A model generated the notes under the pieces. The model searched no databases. It saw nothing but the letters and a program-made list of their open reading frames with translations, and was not told the origin of the DNA. The position numbers and the translations under genes were made by a program. DNA of 36,743 nt from Priapulus caudatus (taxonomy: Eukaryota > Priapulida > Priapulimorpha > Priapulimorphida > Priapulidae): positions 150,097 to 186,839 of the forward strand of contig NW_014577673.1 in the NCBI RefSeq assembly GCF_000485595.1. Direction: 5' to 3'. This document shows positions 22,101 through 28,314 of the stretch, piece by piece (position 1 is the stretch's first letter; each line of letters starts with the position of its first letter).

Positions 22101-23909
22101 GCAGCGTTTCAAATCAAGACTCTATGGCAATTTACAGCAGAGAATGTGGTAACTTATGCCATTTAAAGTCACATTAGTCATAGTTACTACCTTTGTTGGG
22201 TCATGTTTAGGTATGGCACCCATTGATTCCGGCCTGTGTTGTGGCGTCCCCCAGCATGTTTGCTGTTGTTTGTGTGGTTCTGGAGCCTATAGTATGAATA
22301 CATGCCAAAAACTTTTCTAATTTGTTTTGTCACATGTACGAAACTCATATTGAACACCGGTTATGAGGTGACACTTGGTAACTCTAGTCAACCAAGTACC
22401 ATATTATAAACAAAAAAGTTGCAGAAAGGCAGGCTATCATGTGACTGGATACTAAATTCTCAAGTTAAAATATACATTCATCCCCACTAATGCTCCATTC
22501 TGGCATTCTGGTCCTAAGTGATGGCCTACCTTCGCTGGTTCCCGTCTAGGCATTTCTCTAGTTGGTTCGATCTCGCGTTGTACTGCCGCACTTGCCTGCT
22601 GTTGTTTGTGTGGTTCTGGAGCCTATAGTATGAATACATGGCAAAAAAAAAATTTTTTAATTTGTTTTGTCACATGTTACGAAACTCATACTGAACACCG
22701 GTTATGAGGCAACACTTGGTAACTCTAGTCAACCGAGTACTGTCTTAAGCTGGGTTTACACTACCGACTTTATGCTGTCAAATTGTCGAATTGGAATAAT
22801 TCCCAATTATACAACTGACAATCGATAGTGTAAAGGTAAAGGTTGCACGAGCAACTGGTTAATAGCAACTAGTTGGGAGATTAAAGCTGGGTTTAGACTA
22901 CCGACTTTATGCAGGCAACTTGGTGTTTTTTATATTTTCTACCAACCTCTCTATATAATATATAATTAATATATTATATAATATGTTCAAACCTCTTATG
23001 TTATCGACCCTGAGGCGGCAAATATTTCAACATTTGACCCGTAGTGTACATGGGGTCACACGGATATGCATTTTTGCATGTATTCCATCCCGCCAGTGTG
23101 GCGCCGATCGCAAAAACGTGCTCTCCCCCTAGGTGGAGGAACACACCTCCTCATTGCTGTTCTATGAGTGGCCCGCATGGCAAAAACCTATACAATTCAG
23201 TTTACGTTATACTTTTACGATTGTCGGTTGTACAACAGTGAAACTGGTACAATTCGCCAATTTGACAGCATGAAGTCGGTAGTGTAAACCCAGCTTTAAA
23301 CAGATATTACGGCAGGCTCCCATGTGACTGGATACAAAATTTTCAAGTTTACAACTTTATATATAAACATTATATACATTCATCACCACCAATGATCCAT
23401 TCTGGTCATGAGTGATGGCCTACCTTCGCTGGTTCCCGTCTAGGCATTTCTCTAGTTGGTTCGGTCTCGAGTTGTACTGCCGCACCCGCCTGCTGTTGTT
23501 TGTCTGGGTCTGGAGCCTAAAGTACGAATACATCTCAACTTATTCTAATGCTTGGTTAGCTGCATTTACAAGACATGCATTGGGCAAAGGTTCTGAGCTT
23601 CTAGGCTCATACACTCCAGTATCTGCAGTGCCGCCTAACATCAAAAAGGGATTATTTAATCCCTGACCAACAGTGTGTCAAGCTGCCAATATGCATTTTC
23701 ATGATGCGCTCCCCATCACATATATGTGTGCACCAAGTGAAAATTTGTACAGGTAATACTATTAGAAAAGCTGCATCTGCCTATGTCAAATGGCGGTATA
23801 TACACACCATTGAAAGGTAATATGGTGAGGCATACGTCCAGAAAGAATTTCATTACCTTTTCAGCACCTGTAGCTGATCTTGCTCCATCCTCTGGTTTAC
23901 TTTCTTCAT
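4044..23909 (-). CDS. Argonaute (AGO-clade) gene, 23 traced exons
   Basis: This gene encodes an AGO-clade Argonaute, the cytoplasmic effector that binds small guide RNAs and silences complementary transcripts. The exons are listed separately. Joined, they give about 1,020 residues: an N-terminal extension (about 1-167), N domain (168-336), linker 1 (337-383), PAZ (384-507), linker 2 (508-630), MID (631-747) and PIWI (748-end). The phases of all adjacent exons agree except at the last junction, which borders an indel-rich exon. Slicer residues seen are Asp in GADVTHP, Glu in RQEII, Asp in FYRDGVSEG and, after allowing for a local indel pair, His in the YYAH position. The 5'-phosphate pocket shows Tyr and Lys in YAEVKR, Gln in LATQC and both lysines of [10 protein letters not shown]. 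The AGO-style core and MYFA ending argue against the PIWI clade. The 5'-most exon and promoter were not found. The introns host a Penelope-like element and many MITEs. Confidence 0.93.
4172..5323 (+). repeat. R1 dispersed repeat, copy 1
   Basis: A roughly 1.15-kb repeat in the last Argonaute intron. It begins near AAATGAAAGGGTCAATGACA, where copy 2 has the palindrome AGTGTCAATGACACT. It ends with GACG runs and a tail related to AGCTCAGCTTGAC-gat-GTCAAGGTGAGCTAA. The part from 4755 aligns to 7078-7610 with frequent one-base indels. No coding motif is visible. A non-autonomous rolling-circle (Helitron-like) element is one possibility because of the hairpin followed by CTAA, but this is unproven. 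Confidence 0.65.
5461..5650 (-). CDS. Argonaute PIWI exon in indel-rich sequence
   Basis: Encodes the end of the catalytic PIWI fold, including [20 protein letters not shown] and [11 protein letters not shown]. As written the next residues are [12 protein letters not shown]. One extra base near 5506-5507 and one missing near 5494 would turn this into the usual H-L-V-A-F-R-A-R pattern, restoring the fourth catalytic residue. The start (HYTTLWD, then NNF) also needs two single-base insertions to stay in frame. The acceptor is GCATCAG and the donor is taken as GCA|GTGAGT. All other exons of this gene read cleanly, so sequence error is more likely than gene decay. Confidence 0.8.
5745..7610 (+). 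repeat. R1 dispersed repeat, copy 2, interrupted by R2
   Basis: The left part (5745-5958) matches 4180-4330 and 4660-4745. The right part (7076-7610) matches 4755-5323. Between them sits an R2 element. The right end carries the clean tail: a GACG run, then ACGACCCATGGCAATAGCTC and the hairpin ending GGTGAGCTAA. The copy lies in the Argonaute intron between the exons at 8186-8287 and 5461-5650. Confidence 0.7.
5955..7075 (+). repeat. R2 dispersed repeat, copy nested in R1
   Basis: About 1.1 kb matching 14533-15697 along its length, starting AAGTGCCGCG and sharing AAGATGGAAGCTCCCATCG, ACAAAAAAGTTTTTCAATCG and the GATTCTACAAGC tail. It interrupts copy 2 of R1: R1 sequence flanking 5958 and 7076 is contiguous at 4745-4755. 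The small open frames inside show no recognisable domain. Differences from the other copy are mostly single-base indels. Confidence 0.7.
7542..7679 (+). repeat. 69-bp tandem duplication of the R1 tail
   Basis: The last 69 bases of the R1 copy, the GACG run through GGTGAGCTAA, are repeated immediately at 7611-7679 with almost no change. Only the tail is duplicated, not the body. Confidence 0.85.
8186..8287 (-). CDS. Argonaute PIWI exon ([15 protein letters not shown])
   Basis: Thirty-four codons, [14 protein letters not shown] then [20 protein letters not shown], between the acceptor CATTGCAG and the donor CAA|GTAAGT. It matches the AGO PIWI stretch that carries the NIPAGTTVD and FDFYLCSH motifs. 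It starts and ends in phase 0, which agrees with its upstream neighbour. Confidence 0.93.
8464..8598 (-). CDS. Argonaute PIWI exon ([10 protein letters not shown])
   Basis: Forty-five codons, [20 protein letters not shown] then [20 protein letters not shown] and DKRDM. The QKRHHTRLF core is one of the most conserved AGO signatures. The acceptor is CGTGTACAG and the donor ATG|GTGCGT; both ends are phase 0. A Penelope-like 3'-end remnant lies about 50 bases upstream in the gene. Confidence 0.95.
8645..8810 (-). mobile_element. Penelope-like 3'-end remnant
   Basis: About 165 bases matching 9296-9470: TTAATTTTTACTCAACCGT, TTTCGCCTC, AGGAGGCTTTCTCAAAGC and GACCACCAGATGGTGT all recur. It has the same orientation as the larger element but no coding part. 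It contains a hairpin next to GAAAC resembling the hammerhead-ribozyme part known from Penelope-like elements. Confidence 0.65.
9345..9402 (-). ncRNA. Hammerhead-like hairpin of the Penelope element (degenerate)
   Basis: On the minus strand an 8-bp stem, GCCTCCTG paired with CAGGAGGC, is followed directly by GAAAC and a small ACG/CGT stem, the arrangement of stems II and III in hammerhead ribozymes. The expected CUGAUGA before stem II is not intact; TTGAGAAAG or CTGAAAG stands there. A half copy of the stem-II strand lies at 9382-9402. Penelope-like elements are known to carry such ribozymes, but activity here is doubtful. Confidence 0.4.
9418..10990 (-). pseudogene. Penelope-like reverse transcriptase with GIY-YIG endonuclease, decayed
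   Basis: The open frame has 498 codons from a Met at 10914, and the same frame continues upstream to about 10990 ([14 protein letters not shown]) without a start, so the 5' end is missing. Motifs in order: [32 protein letters not shown] (catalytic Asp), [29 protein letters not shown] (catalytic YVDD), PFLGTLV, then a linker and the GIY-YIG module [20 protein letters not shown] and EHKKD. Two defects are visible. After YLNFNSHH about 40 residues appear deleted and some 30 codons are read in the wrong frame; the right frame gives [14 protein letters not shown]. The catalytic Arg expected before LKEH is Cys (codon at 9724-9726). The element is probably inactive. Confidence 0.85.
11243..11375 (-). 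CDS. Argonaute PIWI exon (RQEII and FYRDGVSEG)
   Basis: Encodes [15 protein letters not shown], then [20 protein letters not shown] and GVSEGQFMQ. It holds the second catalytic residue (Glu of RQEII, the glutamate finger) and the third (Asp of FYRDG). The acceptor is TTCTTTCAG and the donor CAG|GTAGGC. It starts by completing an Arg codon and ends in phase 0. Confidence 0.96.
11814..11969 (-). CDS. Argonaute PIWI exon (GADVTHP), GC donor
   Basis: Begins PIWI with [20 protein letters not shown], then [20 protein letters not shown] and [11 protein letters not shown]. Asp of GADVTHP is the first catalytic residue. The acceptor is GAATGCAG. The donor is AG|GCAAGT, a non-canonical GC donor with otherwise perfect context; using it keeps the Arg codon and the next exon in phase. 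Confidence 0.95.
12022..12085 (+). repeat. 18-bp tandem minisatellite in an intron
   Basis: About three and a half copies of GACAGGGACAGGGACATC in the intron between the Argonaute exons at 12297-12456 and 11814-11969. Confidence 0.9.
12297..12456 (-). CDS. Argonaute MID exon (YAEVKRVGD, 5'-phosphate pocket)
   Basis: Encodes [40 protein letters not shown] and [12 protein letters not shown]. Lys of EVKR, Gln of ATQC and the lysines of MKINAK match the residues that hold the guide 5' phosphate in animal AGOs. The acceptor is ATGTGCAG and the donor AG|GTAGCT, with phases fitting both neighbours. Confidence 0.95.
13211..13894. mobile_element. TTAA-flanked MITE, 684 bp
   Basis: Terminal inverted repeats GGATACACTC and GAGTGTATCC are each flanked by TTAA (13207-13210 and 13895-13898). 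A TTAA target is typical of piggyBac and Kolobok elements. No transposase motif is seen inside. It sits in the intron just upstream in coordinate of the MID exon at 13944. Confidence 0.6.
13944..14134 (-). CDS. Argonaute MID exon 1
   Basis: Encodes [20 protein letters not shown], then [20 protein letters not shown] and [20 protein letters not shown] plus SIY. GMPI and the hydrophobic LQLIVVVL strand match the AGO MID domain. The usual PGKTPVY loop reads GFRAASIY, a divergence in the nucleotide-specificity region. The acceptor is GTTTCACAG and the donor ATG|GTATGT. Confidence 0.93.
14533..15697 (+). repeat. R2 dispersed repeat, second copy
   Basis: A 1.16-kb copy of the element nested in R1 at 5955-7075. 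It starts AAGTGCCGCGGAGCGACAGC and ends with ACGC/GACG runs, CATGCGATTCTACAAGC and the hairpin CATCTGAC-tat-GTCAGATG ending GAGCTAA. It lies in the Argonaute intron between the exons at 15734-15861 and 13944-14134. Differences from the other copy are mostly one-base indels. Confidence 0.75.
15734..15861 (-). CDS. Argonaute linker-2 exon ([15 protein letters not shown])
   Basis: Encodes [35 protein letters not shown] and NCSMQEL. It corresponds to the AGO stretch GVWDMR-KQFHTGIEIKVWA. Splice sites are TTGTAG (acceptor) and ATG|GTAAAG (donor). Only about 36 bases separate it from the end of the R2 repeat. Confidence 0.94.
16199..16321 (-). CDS. Argonaute linker-2 exon (YVQEFGISV)
   Basis: Forty-one codons, [20 protein letters not shown] then [20 protein letters not shown] plus Glu. 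It matches the conserved DPYVxEFGI...MTxVxGRVLPxP segment of AGOs. The acceptor is TTAACAG and the donor GAG|GTAATT; both ends are phase 0. Confidence 0.95.
16604..17702. mobile_element. hAT-like MITE, 1.1 kb, 8-bp duplication
   Basis: Ends AGGGGCGTACCTA and (reverse complement) TGTGGCGTAACTA agree at 10 of 13 positions and are flanked by a perfect 8-bp direct repeat, GTGTGTTC (16596-16603 and 17703-17710). Length of duplication and end sequence suit hAT. A second related end, CAGGGACGTAGCCAGC, begins at about 16707, suggesting a nested relative. No transposase is seen. It lies in an Argonaute intron. Confidence 0.65.
17809..17928 (-). CDS. Argonaute linker-2 exon ([14 protein letters not shown])
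   Basis: Forty codons, [20 protein letters not shown] then [20 protein letters not shown]. VCNIVxGQxxxKKL and MIRATAxxAPxR are standard AGO signatures after PAZ. The acceptor is TTGCAG and the donor TGG|GTATGT, phase 0 at both ends. Confidence 0.96.
18048..18378. mobile_element. Short inverted-repeat element in an intron
   Basis: The left end reads CCATAATAAAAATCTTGTAT then GTTTGCCCTCACCCGACC. The right end, reverse complemented, reads CCACAATTAAAAAAATCTTC then GTTTGCCCTCACCCGACC. These long imperfect inverted ends bound about 330 bp with no coding content, so it is a MITE. I could not settle the target duplication. Confidence 0.55.
18548..18695 (-). CDS. Argonaute PAZ exon (YFKDTYK...[10 protein letters not shown])
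   Basis: Encodes [40 protein letters not shown] and ARNTYLPIE. The YPxLPCLxVG block and preceding YF belong to the PAZ pocket that grips the guide 3' end. The acceptor is TTTAACAG and the donor GAG|GTATAT. Confidence 0.96.
19224..19311 (-). CDS. Argonaute PAZ exon ([12 protein letters not shown])
   Basis: Encodes [20 protein letters not shown] then [14 protein letters not shown] and LTRxPA are conserved AGO PAZ motifs. The acceptor is CTTTTAG and the donor GAAAA|GTGAGT. It begins by completing a Gly codon and ends in phase 2, matching its neighbours. Confidence 0.94.
19658..19795 (-). CDS. Argonaute PAZ start exon ([15 protein letters not shown])
   Basis: Encodes [40 protein letters not shown] and KKEIT. 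The VSATAFYK...VLEF opening is characteristic of AGO PAZ. The acceptor is TTCTTGTAG and the donor ACAG|GTAAAG. Confidence 0.93.
20508..20647 (-). CDS. Argonaute linker-1 exon ([17 protein letters not shown])
   Basis: Encodes [40 protein letters not shown] and MMLNID. It is the AGO linker-1 block [10 protein letters not shown]...LGGGxEVWFGFxQSVRP. The acceptor is AACCAG-free but clear (TTTGGTTAG) and the donor is GATG|GTATCT. Confidence 0.95.
20791..20978 (-). CDS. Argonaute N-domain exon ([13 protein letters not shown])
   Basis: Encodes [40 protein letters not shown] and [20 protein letters not shown] plus SMR. [16 protein letters not shown] is an AGO hallmark. The Met is internal to the protein, not the start. 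The acceptor is CATGTTAG and the donor ATGAG|GTACAT. Confidence 0.96.
21171..21288 (-). CDS. Argonaute N-domain exon ([12 protein letters not shown])
   Basis: Encodes [20 protein letters not shown] then [19 protein letters not shown]. It corresponds to PVFDGRKNLYTAxPLPIGRE of animal AGOs. The acceptor is TTCAATAG and the donor CGG|GTGTGA; it ends in phase 0 into the next exon. Confidence 0.94.
21446..21647 (-). CDS. Argonaute N-domain first exon ([19 protein letters not shown])
   Basis: Encodes [60 protein letters not shown] and LPKRLK. RPGxGxxGRxIxLxANxF and IxHYD open the N domain in all AGOs. The acceptor is CTTCTGTAG and the donor AGAG|GTACAA. Confidence 0.96.
21764..21926 (-). CDS. Argonaute N-terminal extension exon
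   Basis: Encodes [40 protein letters not shown] and [14 protein letters not shown], a low-complexity linker before the N domain. It ends in phase 1 (GCTG|GTGGTT), which the next exon completes. The acceptor at CAATGAAG has a weak pyrimidine tract, so the left edge is uncertain; the frame stays open upstream. The internal ATG could also be an alternative start. Confidence 0.7.
22191..22286 (-). CDS. Argonaute N-terminal repeat exon, copy 3 (diverged)
   Basis: Thirty-two codons, [20 protein letters not shown] then [12 protein letters not shown]. The first nine residues and the flanking intron match the exons at 22530 and 23424, while the second half differs. It is phase 0 at both ends (acceptor CTATAG, donor AAG|GTAGTA), so it can be included or skipped without a frameshift. 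Confidence 0.7.
22530..22622 (-). CDS. Argonaute N-terminal repeat exon, copy 2
   Basis: Thirty-one codons, [20 protein letters not shown] then [11 protein letters not shown]. It is nearly identical to the exon at 23424-23516, introns included. It has phase 0 at both ends, acceptor CTATAG and donor AAG|GTAGGC. The Gln/Pro/Glu-rich content suits the disordered N-terminus of AGOs. Confidence 0.75.
22748..23295. mobile_element. Harbinger-like MITE, 548 bp, TTA duplication
   Basis: Inverted ends AGCTGGGTTTACACTACCGA and its partner CTACCGAC...AGCTGGGTTTACACT extend some 80 bp with few mismatches, flanked by TTA (22745-22747 and 23296-23298). A three-base TWA target fits PIF/Harbinger. A second, partial end begins at about 22885 inside it. 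It interrupts the intron between repeat exons 1 and 2: removing it restores a spacing of about 340 bp, close to the 336 bp between exons 2 and 3. Confidence 0.8.
23424..23516 (-). CDS. Argonaute N-terminal repeat exon, copy 1
   Basis: Thirty-one codons, [20 protein letters not shown] then [11 protein letters not shown], between the acceptor TTTAG and the donor AAG|GTAGGC, phase 0 at both ends. Changes from copy 2 are few and mostly substitutions that keep the frame open, which supports a real exon. Confidence 0.75.
23857..23909 (-). CDS. Argonaute, most upstream exon traced
   Basis: Reads [18 protein letters not shown] and ends AAG|GTAATG in phase 0, matching the repeat exons. The left edge is uncertain: ATGAAG offers several AG acceptors after a T-rich tract. 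The acidic, Pro/Ser/Ala-rich content resembles the rest of the extension. Support is the strong donor and agreeing phase only. Confidence 0.5.
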
Positions 23910-25300
23910 CTTCATGTCAGACAGAAAAAAAGCAATTGTTTATGTAATAGCACACACTCATTATTCATTAGATAAAATTCTACGATACATAGGGTCTTTA
24001 CAAATTGAGCTTTCAACACATTTGTGCAATAACCATTGGTAAACATAGCTACTACACGAACCTAAATTTCTCTGTAGATTTGAGCCCTATGTGAAGCACA
24101 CTGGGAGAACTTCTACTTGTGGTTAGACTCATGACACTAATCTGATTGAAAAACATTACCGCAACAAAGATAAAAAATAATACTAAACCCCCCGTTTAAA
24201 TTGGAAATGGAGACGGTTTATTATATAAAAATAACCAGATTTGACAAATATGAAGTGCTGATAACCAATAATGAATGTAGGTCTAATATATTCAAACCAC
24301 AACAGCTGGTATTACTAAAAAAAACTGAAGAAAGGAGATAAAGCTGATAACTTTACACAATATACCTTTAAATGAATAATTTATCCAAATTTAAAAAAAC
24401 TTATGCTAGCTAAAACCACACCACGATGGGAAAATTGAATCACCTATTTCAATAGAAGTAGCCTTATTATTCGCATGGGCATCAGGGTCTCTCTAATCCC
24501 ATCTTCAATTTTTAAAATTTAATATCGTGACATTTCCCATCAATATTGTGGTAATGTAGGCCTACTGCAGAATAAATTCCAAAGCTCGGCTGCATGAATC
24601 ACTTAGGTCTTAGGACCTACCAAAATCTAGTTGAACCATGCCTCTTATGGCTAAGCGAATAATTAGTACATCTAGGCTTTTGACAGCATAAAGATAGTGA
24701 TTGAATTTTTAGCAATTCCTAATATTTAATACTACATTATCTAACATGTTAAACTAAACATGCGCAGCCTAACCATGCTAACTTAGCCCAGTTAATAATT
24801 ACAGTGTATCTGTATGCTGCGACTAGCGCGAGACTCGCACAGAATAGTTTGACGTTGGATCAAATTATGTGGTCTGTTCAAGATATGAAATAGTACTAGA
24901 TGCATGGGGTTTCATTACAAGAACATGCACATTTCATAAACAGTGCTCATGCAGGCAACGCCGCAATGCACCAGTGGTACATGCATGAAAGATGACCCGC
25001 CTGGTACGTTGGCAGGTGGCTGCAAATTTATTACATGTATACACTTCATTTATGGTGATTTATTTTAATTATTTTTTATTTTCATTATTGAATTGAATAT
25101 TGTATCATTTAAAATTATTATGAATTTTACTAAGCACACCACTTCATATGTAAAATTACCTTCTCTATAACTTGAAAAATGTAAGAGCAACATTTCATTT
25201 CATATCTCGAGTTTAGTGCTTATATTTTACAAATCAAGTTTGTGTGAGTTGTTGTATCTTGAGTTGTGGTAATAATTTACAAATTATATGTATGGGCAAT
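23910..25300. other. Stretch with no recognised feature
   Basis: AT-rich DNA upstream of the traced Argonaute exons. The missing first exon and promoter may lie here, but I see no convincing exon, RNA gene or repeat. Confidence 0.4.
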
Positions 25301-25360
25301 ATTTAAGCAGTCCTACCTGAGATGGATCAGATAACATTAACAACAGCAAGACTATTATCA

Positions 25361-25795
25361 TTATAATCATTAACACCATCACCACTGGCACGGCCACCAT
25401 CACCACCACCATCGCCGCCACCACCGCCACCACCACCGCCACCAACACCAGTGCCATCATCACCACCGCCACCACCACCGCCATCACCGCCAACACCAGT
25501 GCCATCATCACCACCGCCACGAACACCACCATCGCCACCGCCATCAACACCAGTGCCATCATCACCACCACCACCACCACCGCCATCACCACCAGCACCA
25601 GTGCCATCATCACCACCACCACCACCACGGCCATCATCACCACCACCACCACCACCGCCATCACCACCAGCACCAGTGCCATCATCACCACCACCACCAC
25701 CACCGCCATCACCACCAGCACCAGTGCCATCATCACCACCACCAACACCACGGCCAACACCACGGCCATCACCACCAGCAACAACAAAGTCAGCA
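25361..25795. repeat. CAC/CAT-rich minisatellite, about 50-bp units
   Basis: Trinucleotide-based repeat (CACCAC, CATCAC, CCGCCA) organised in higher-order units containing CCATCACCACCAGCACCAGT. All frames are open for long distances because the period is a multiple of three: Pro/Ser-rich on the plus strand, Gly/Asp-rich or Val/Met-rich on the minus strand. That is expected from composition and does not show a gene. Confidence 0.9.
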
Positions 25796-25940
25796 ACACA
25801 ACAGTAAACAGTACCACAGCGAATCCAAGTACTTAATTAAGCACTATTCTCTCTCGCATAAAATCCTTGTGTATAAAGCAGTCAGTGTGTTAGCCAGAGA
25901 CCCGTCTACCCGGCTTTTGGACGGCCTATACTTGGATGGG

Positions 25941-26177
25941 GTCATACATGAGGGCGGCCCAATTTTACCCCCGCATGAAAATAAAATTGTCCGTTTTAGA
26001 ACATCACAGCTCTAAAATACAGTCTAAAATTAGTAAAACTTGACATCTTCTCCATTTTGAGGTCATACATGAGGGCGGCCCAATTTTACCCCCGCATGAA
26101 AATAAAATTGTCCGTTTTAGAACATCACAGCTCTAAAATACAGTCTAAAATTAGTAAAACTTGACATCTTCTCCATT
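25941..26177 (+). repeat. 121-bp tandem duplication
   Basis: GTCATACATGAGGGCGGCCC starts both copies, at 25941 and 26062, and the following 116 bases are essentially identical. The very high identity indicates a recent event. The sequence has no coding signature. Confidence 0.92.
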
Positions 26178-26474
26178 TCATAATGCAAACCTTTTCAGCA
26201 GAATAATTGAGGGAGATGAATCCATAAATGTTGTCAGTGAAACATCATTATATAGAGTAGAAGACACCTTGTATAACTGACAACGGTGCTTATGAGAATA
26301 TAAAATCATCAGATACCTGTCTTTTTGGCATTTCAGACTAAATTTCCTCCATTTTAAGGTAAGGTTTAAAAAATATTCCACACCATAGGTGGGTGAAAAC
26401 CCCTCCCACACCCTCCCTCTTAAGGCACTTCACGCCCGCAGCATCCTCGCTTCGCTCTAATTTTTTTTCCTGGC

Positions 26475-27050
26475 TAACACCCTGAAAGCAGTTGTATTAC
26501 CAGCTGTTCTCTACTGCTCGGAATCATGCACAACATACAGCCGATATCTGAAGGCAGTGGAGATTTATCATCAACGCTGCCTCAGACGAATACTGCATGT
26601 AAGCTGGGAAGCTGAACGAACATTAGTATTCTTTAAGAGCCTCACTGCACAACTATTGAAGGCCTGATCATAAAGAGTCAACTACGCCGGTCAGGTCATG
26701 CAGTGAGGATGCCCGACTCCAGTCTACCAAAGCGAGTTCTCTTTGGCGAACTCAAAGAAGGGAAGCGAACAGGTGGTGGATAGAGGAAATGGTTCAAGGA
26801 TATTTTTAGGACAATATAAAAGCTAGCTTAAAAAGAAATATGACATATTAACACTGATGACTGGCAGGCTAGCTGGTCTGAGACCGACCTGGATGAACAC
26901 TGTTTACGACAGTGTTGTCTATTTTTAGATGGTCAGGCGCCAAGAGGAAGCAGATCTTCCACCCTTACCCCCTGGAAACTGCTGTCAAGTGTGTGGCAAG
27001 ATGTGTGGTATAGGATTTATGAGTCATCTGAGAATGCACAAAGAATAATT
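26475..27050 (+). pseudogene. LINE 3' fragment with C-terminal zinc-finger motif
   Basis: Shifting frames give TLKAVVLPAVLYCSESC, HQRCLRRILHVSWEAERT, then TTIEGLIIKSQLRRSGHAVR and MPDSSLPKRVLFGELKEGKR, and finally CCQVCGKMCGIGFMSHLRMH ending near 27048. This is the order seen downstream of the reverse transcriptase in many invertebrate LINEs, closing with a C2H2 finger. At least two frameshifts and several stops make it a dead copy. Neither the endonuclease nor the RT catalytic core is present. Confidence 0.75.
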
Positions 27051-27611
27051 TTAGAACTTCTAGACAATCATACTCGCCTGCGAGTGTTTCCACAGCAGAA
27101 GCAGCAGCAGTAGTATACTCGCTAGCACTAATAGTAACAATATGTGTAATATACATTACTTCTACAAACAGAACTCTGACAAACCGTAATATTTTGAAAG
27201 CCTGTTTTAAAATAATTGCAATAATCATTACTATTGACTTCATAGTCAGGTTAAGCCACAAATAATGGACCAAGGGTGATTGGCAATTATCTATGGTCTA
27301 CATAGAGAGCCGAAGATATGACGTCACATTTCCATGGTATCATGCTCACTGGTTCTAAGCAATTGGTATGCTGTATATATATATGCTGTCTGCTGTAATG
27401 TATCTATCAATAGGTCATATAGCACATTAATAAATTTGATGATGTACCAAACATACACGTACAGTTTATCACGTGAATAGAACATCAGAGGCAAGGGGTC
27501 AGGGGAGAATTATAATGAGATGAATAAGAAAATGGAATATCACATGACCAGGAGAGTTATTGTTCACTTTCAACTTTTGAAAATCTATAAAAACTATAAT
27601 TATGACTCTTA

Positions 27612-28314
27612 AGGCCCGCTTATGTCGGCCTTACGACCTAGTCGCCGACAAGATATGAATATCGTACGTCAAACACCGGCCAGATCGCCGATAAAAACAT
27701 CGGCGACCAAACTCGACATGAGTTCTATTACGATTGAAAATACGGTCGCCGACTGCGATCGCAGGAATAGAACATGTTCTATTTCTATGCGGCTGTCGGC
27801 GACTAATCGTGAGTGGCAGCCAATCACCGCAGTGTGTCGAGTCACATGATTATTAAAAGTCACGTGATTAATAAAATGGCAGCCTACACGCCACTCGTCA
27901 GCAGTTTACAAGGAGGGATTATTGCACAAACCCTTTCTCAAATATATATAAAGTTTTCCGTATATCACATAAAAAAAATTTCTGCACATGATTATAACGA
28001 TGTTCAGAAAATTTAGGATAGATTTACGAAGTTACATGATGTTTACTGGTAAGCGCCATTTTGTTGGTCACGTACGTGACTCGTTTTATGTAGACTGGTC
28101 CCGGCGTCAAGCTTGCTCTGTTTGTGCTAAAGAACTGCTTGTGCTAGTACAAATACTGGGGCCGCGAACCCGTCTATGTTTCATGCAGGAAGGCTGCAAT
28201 CTGATCGGCGATGTGCAGCGTAGTCACTTCAAGTCGACATGAGTGTTGCTACGCTGCTAATCGGCGATAAAGTAGTCGCCGATAGTCAAATCGTAGGCCG
28301 ACATAAGCGGGCCT
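27612..28314. mobile_element. Harbinger-like MITE, 703 bp, TTA duplication
   Basis: The left end AGGCCCGCTTATGTCGGCC and the right end GGCCGACATAAGCGGGCCT are inverted copies, flanked by TTA at 27609-27611 and 28315-28317. Inside, GTCGCCGA/TCGGCGA words repeat near both ends. No transposase is visible. Confidence 0.85.

Noticed and set aside
25284-25817. A 177-codon hydrophobic frame and a 118-codon Pro/Ser frame
   Set aside because: Both are shadows of one trinucleotide minisatellite. The hydrophobic Val/Met pattern is not a membrane protein, since every frame is open.
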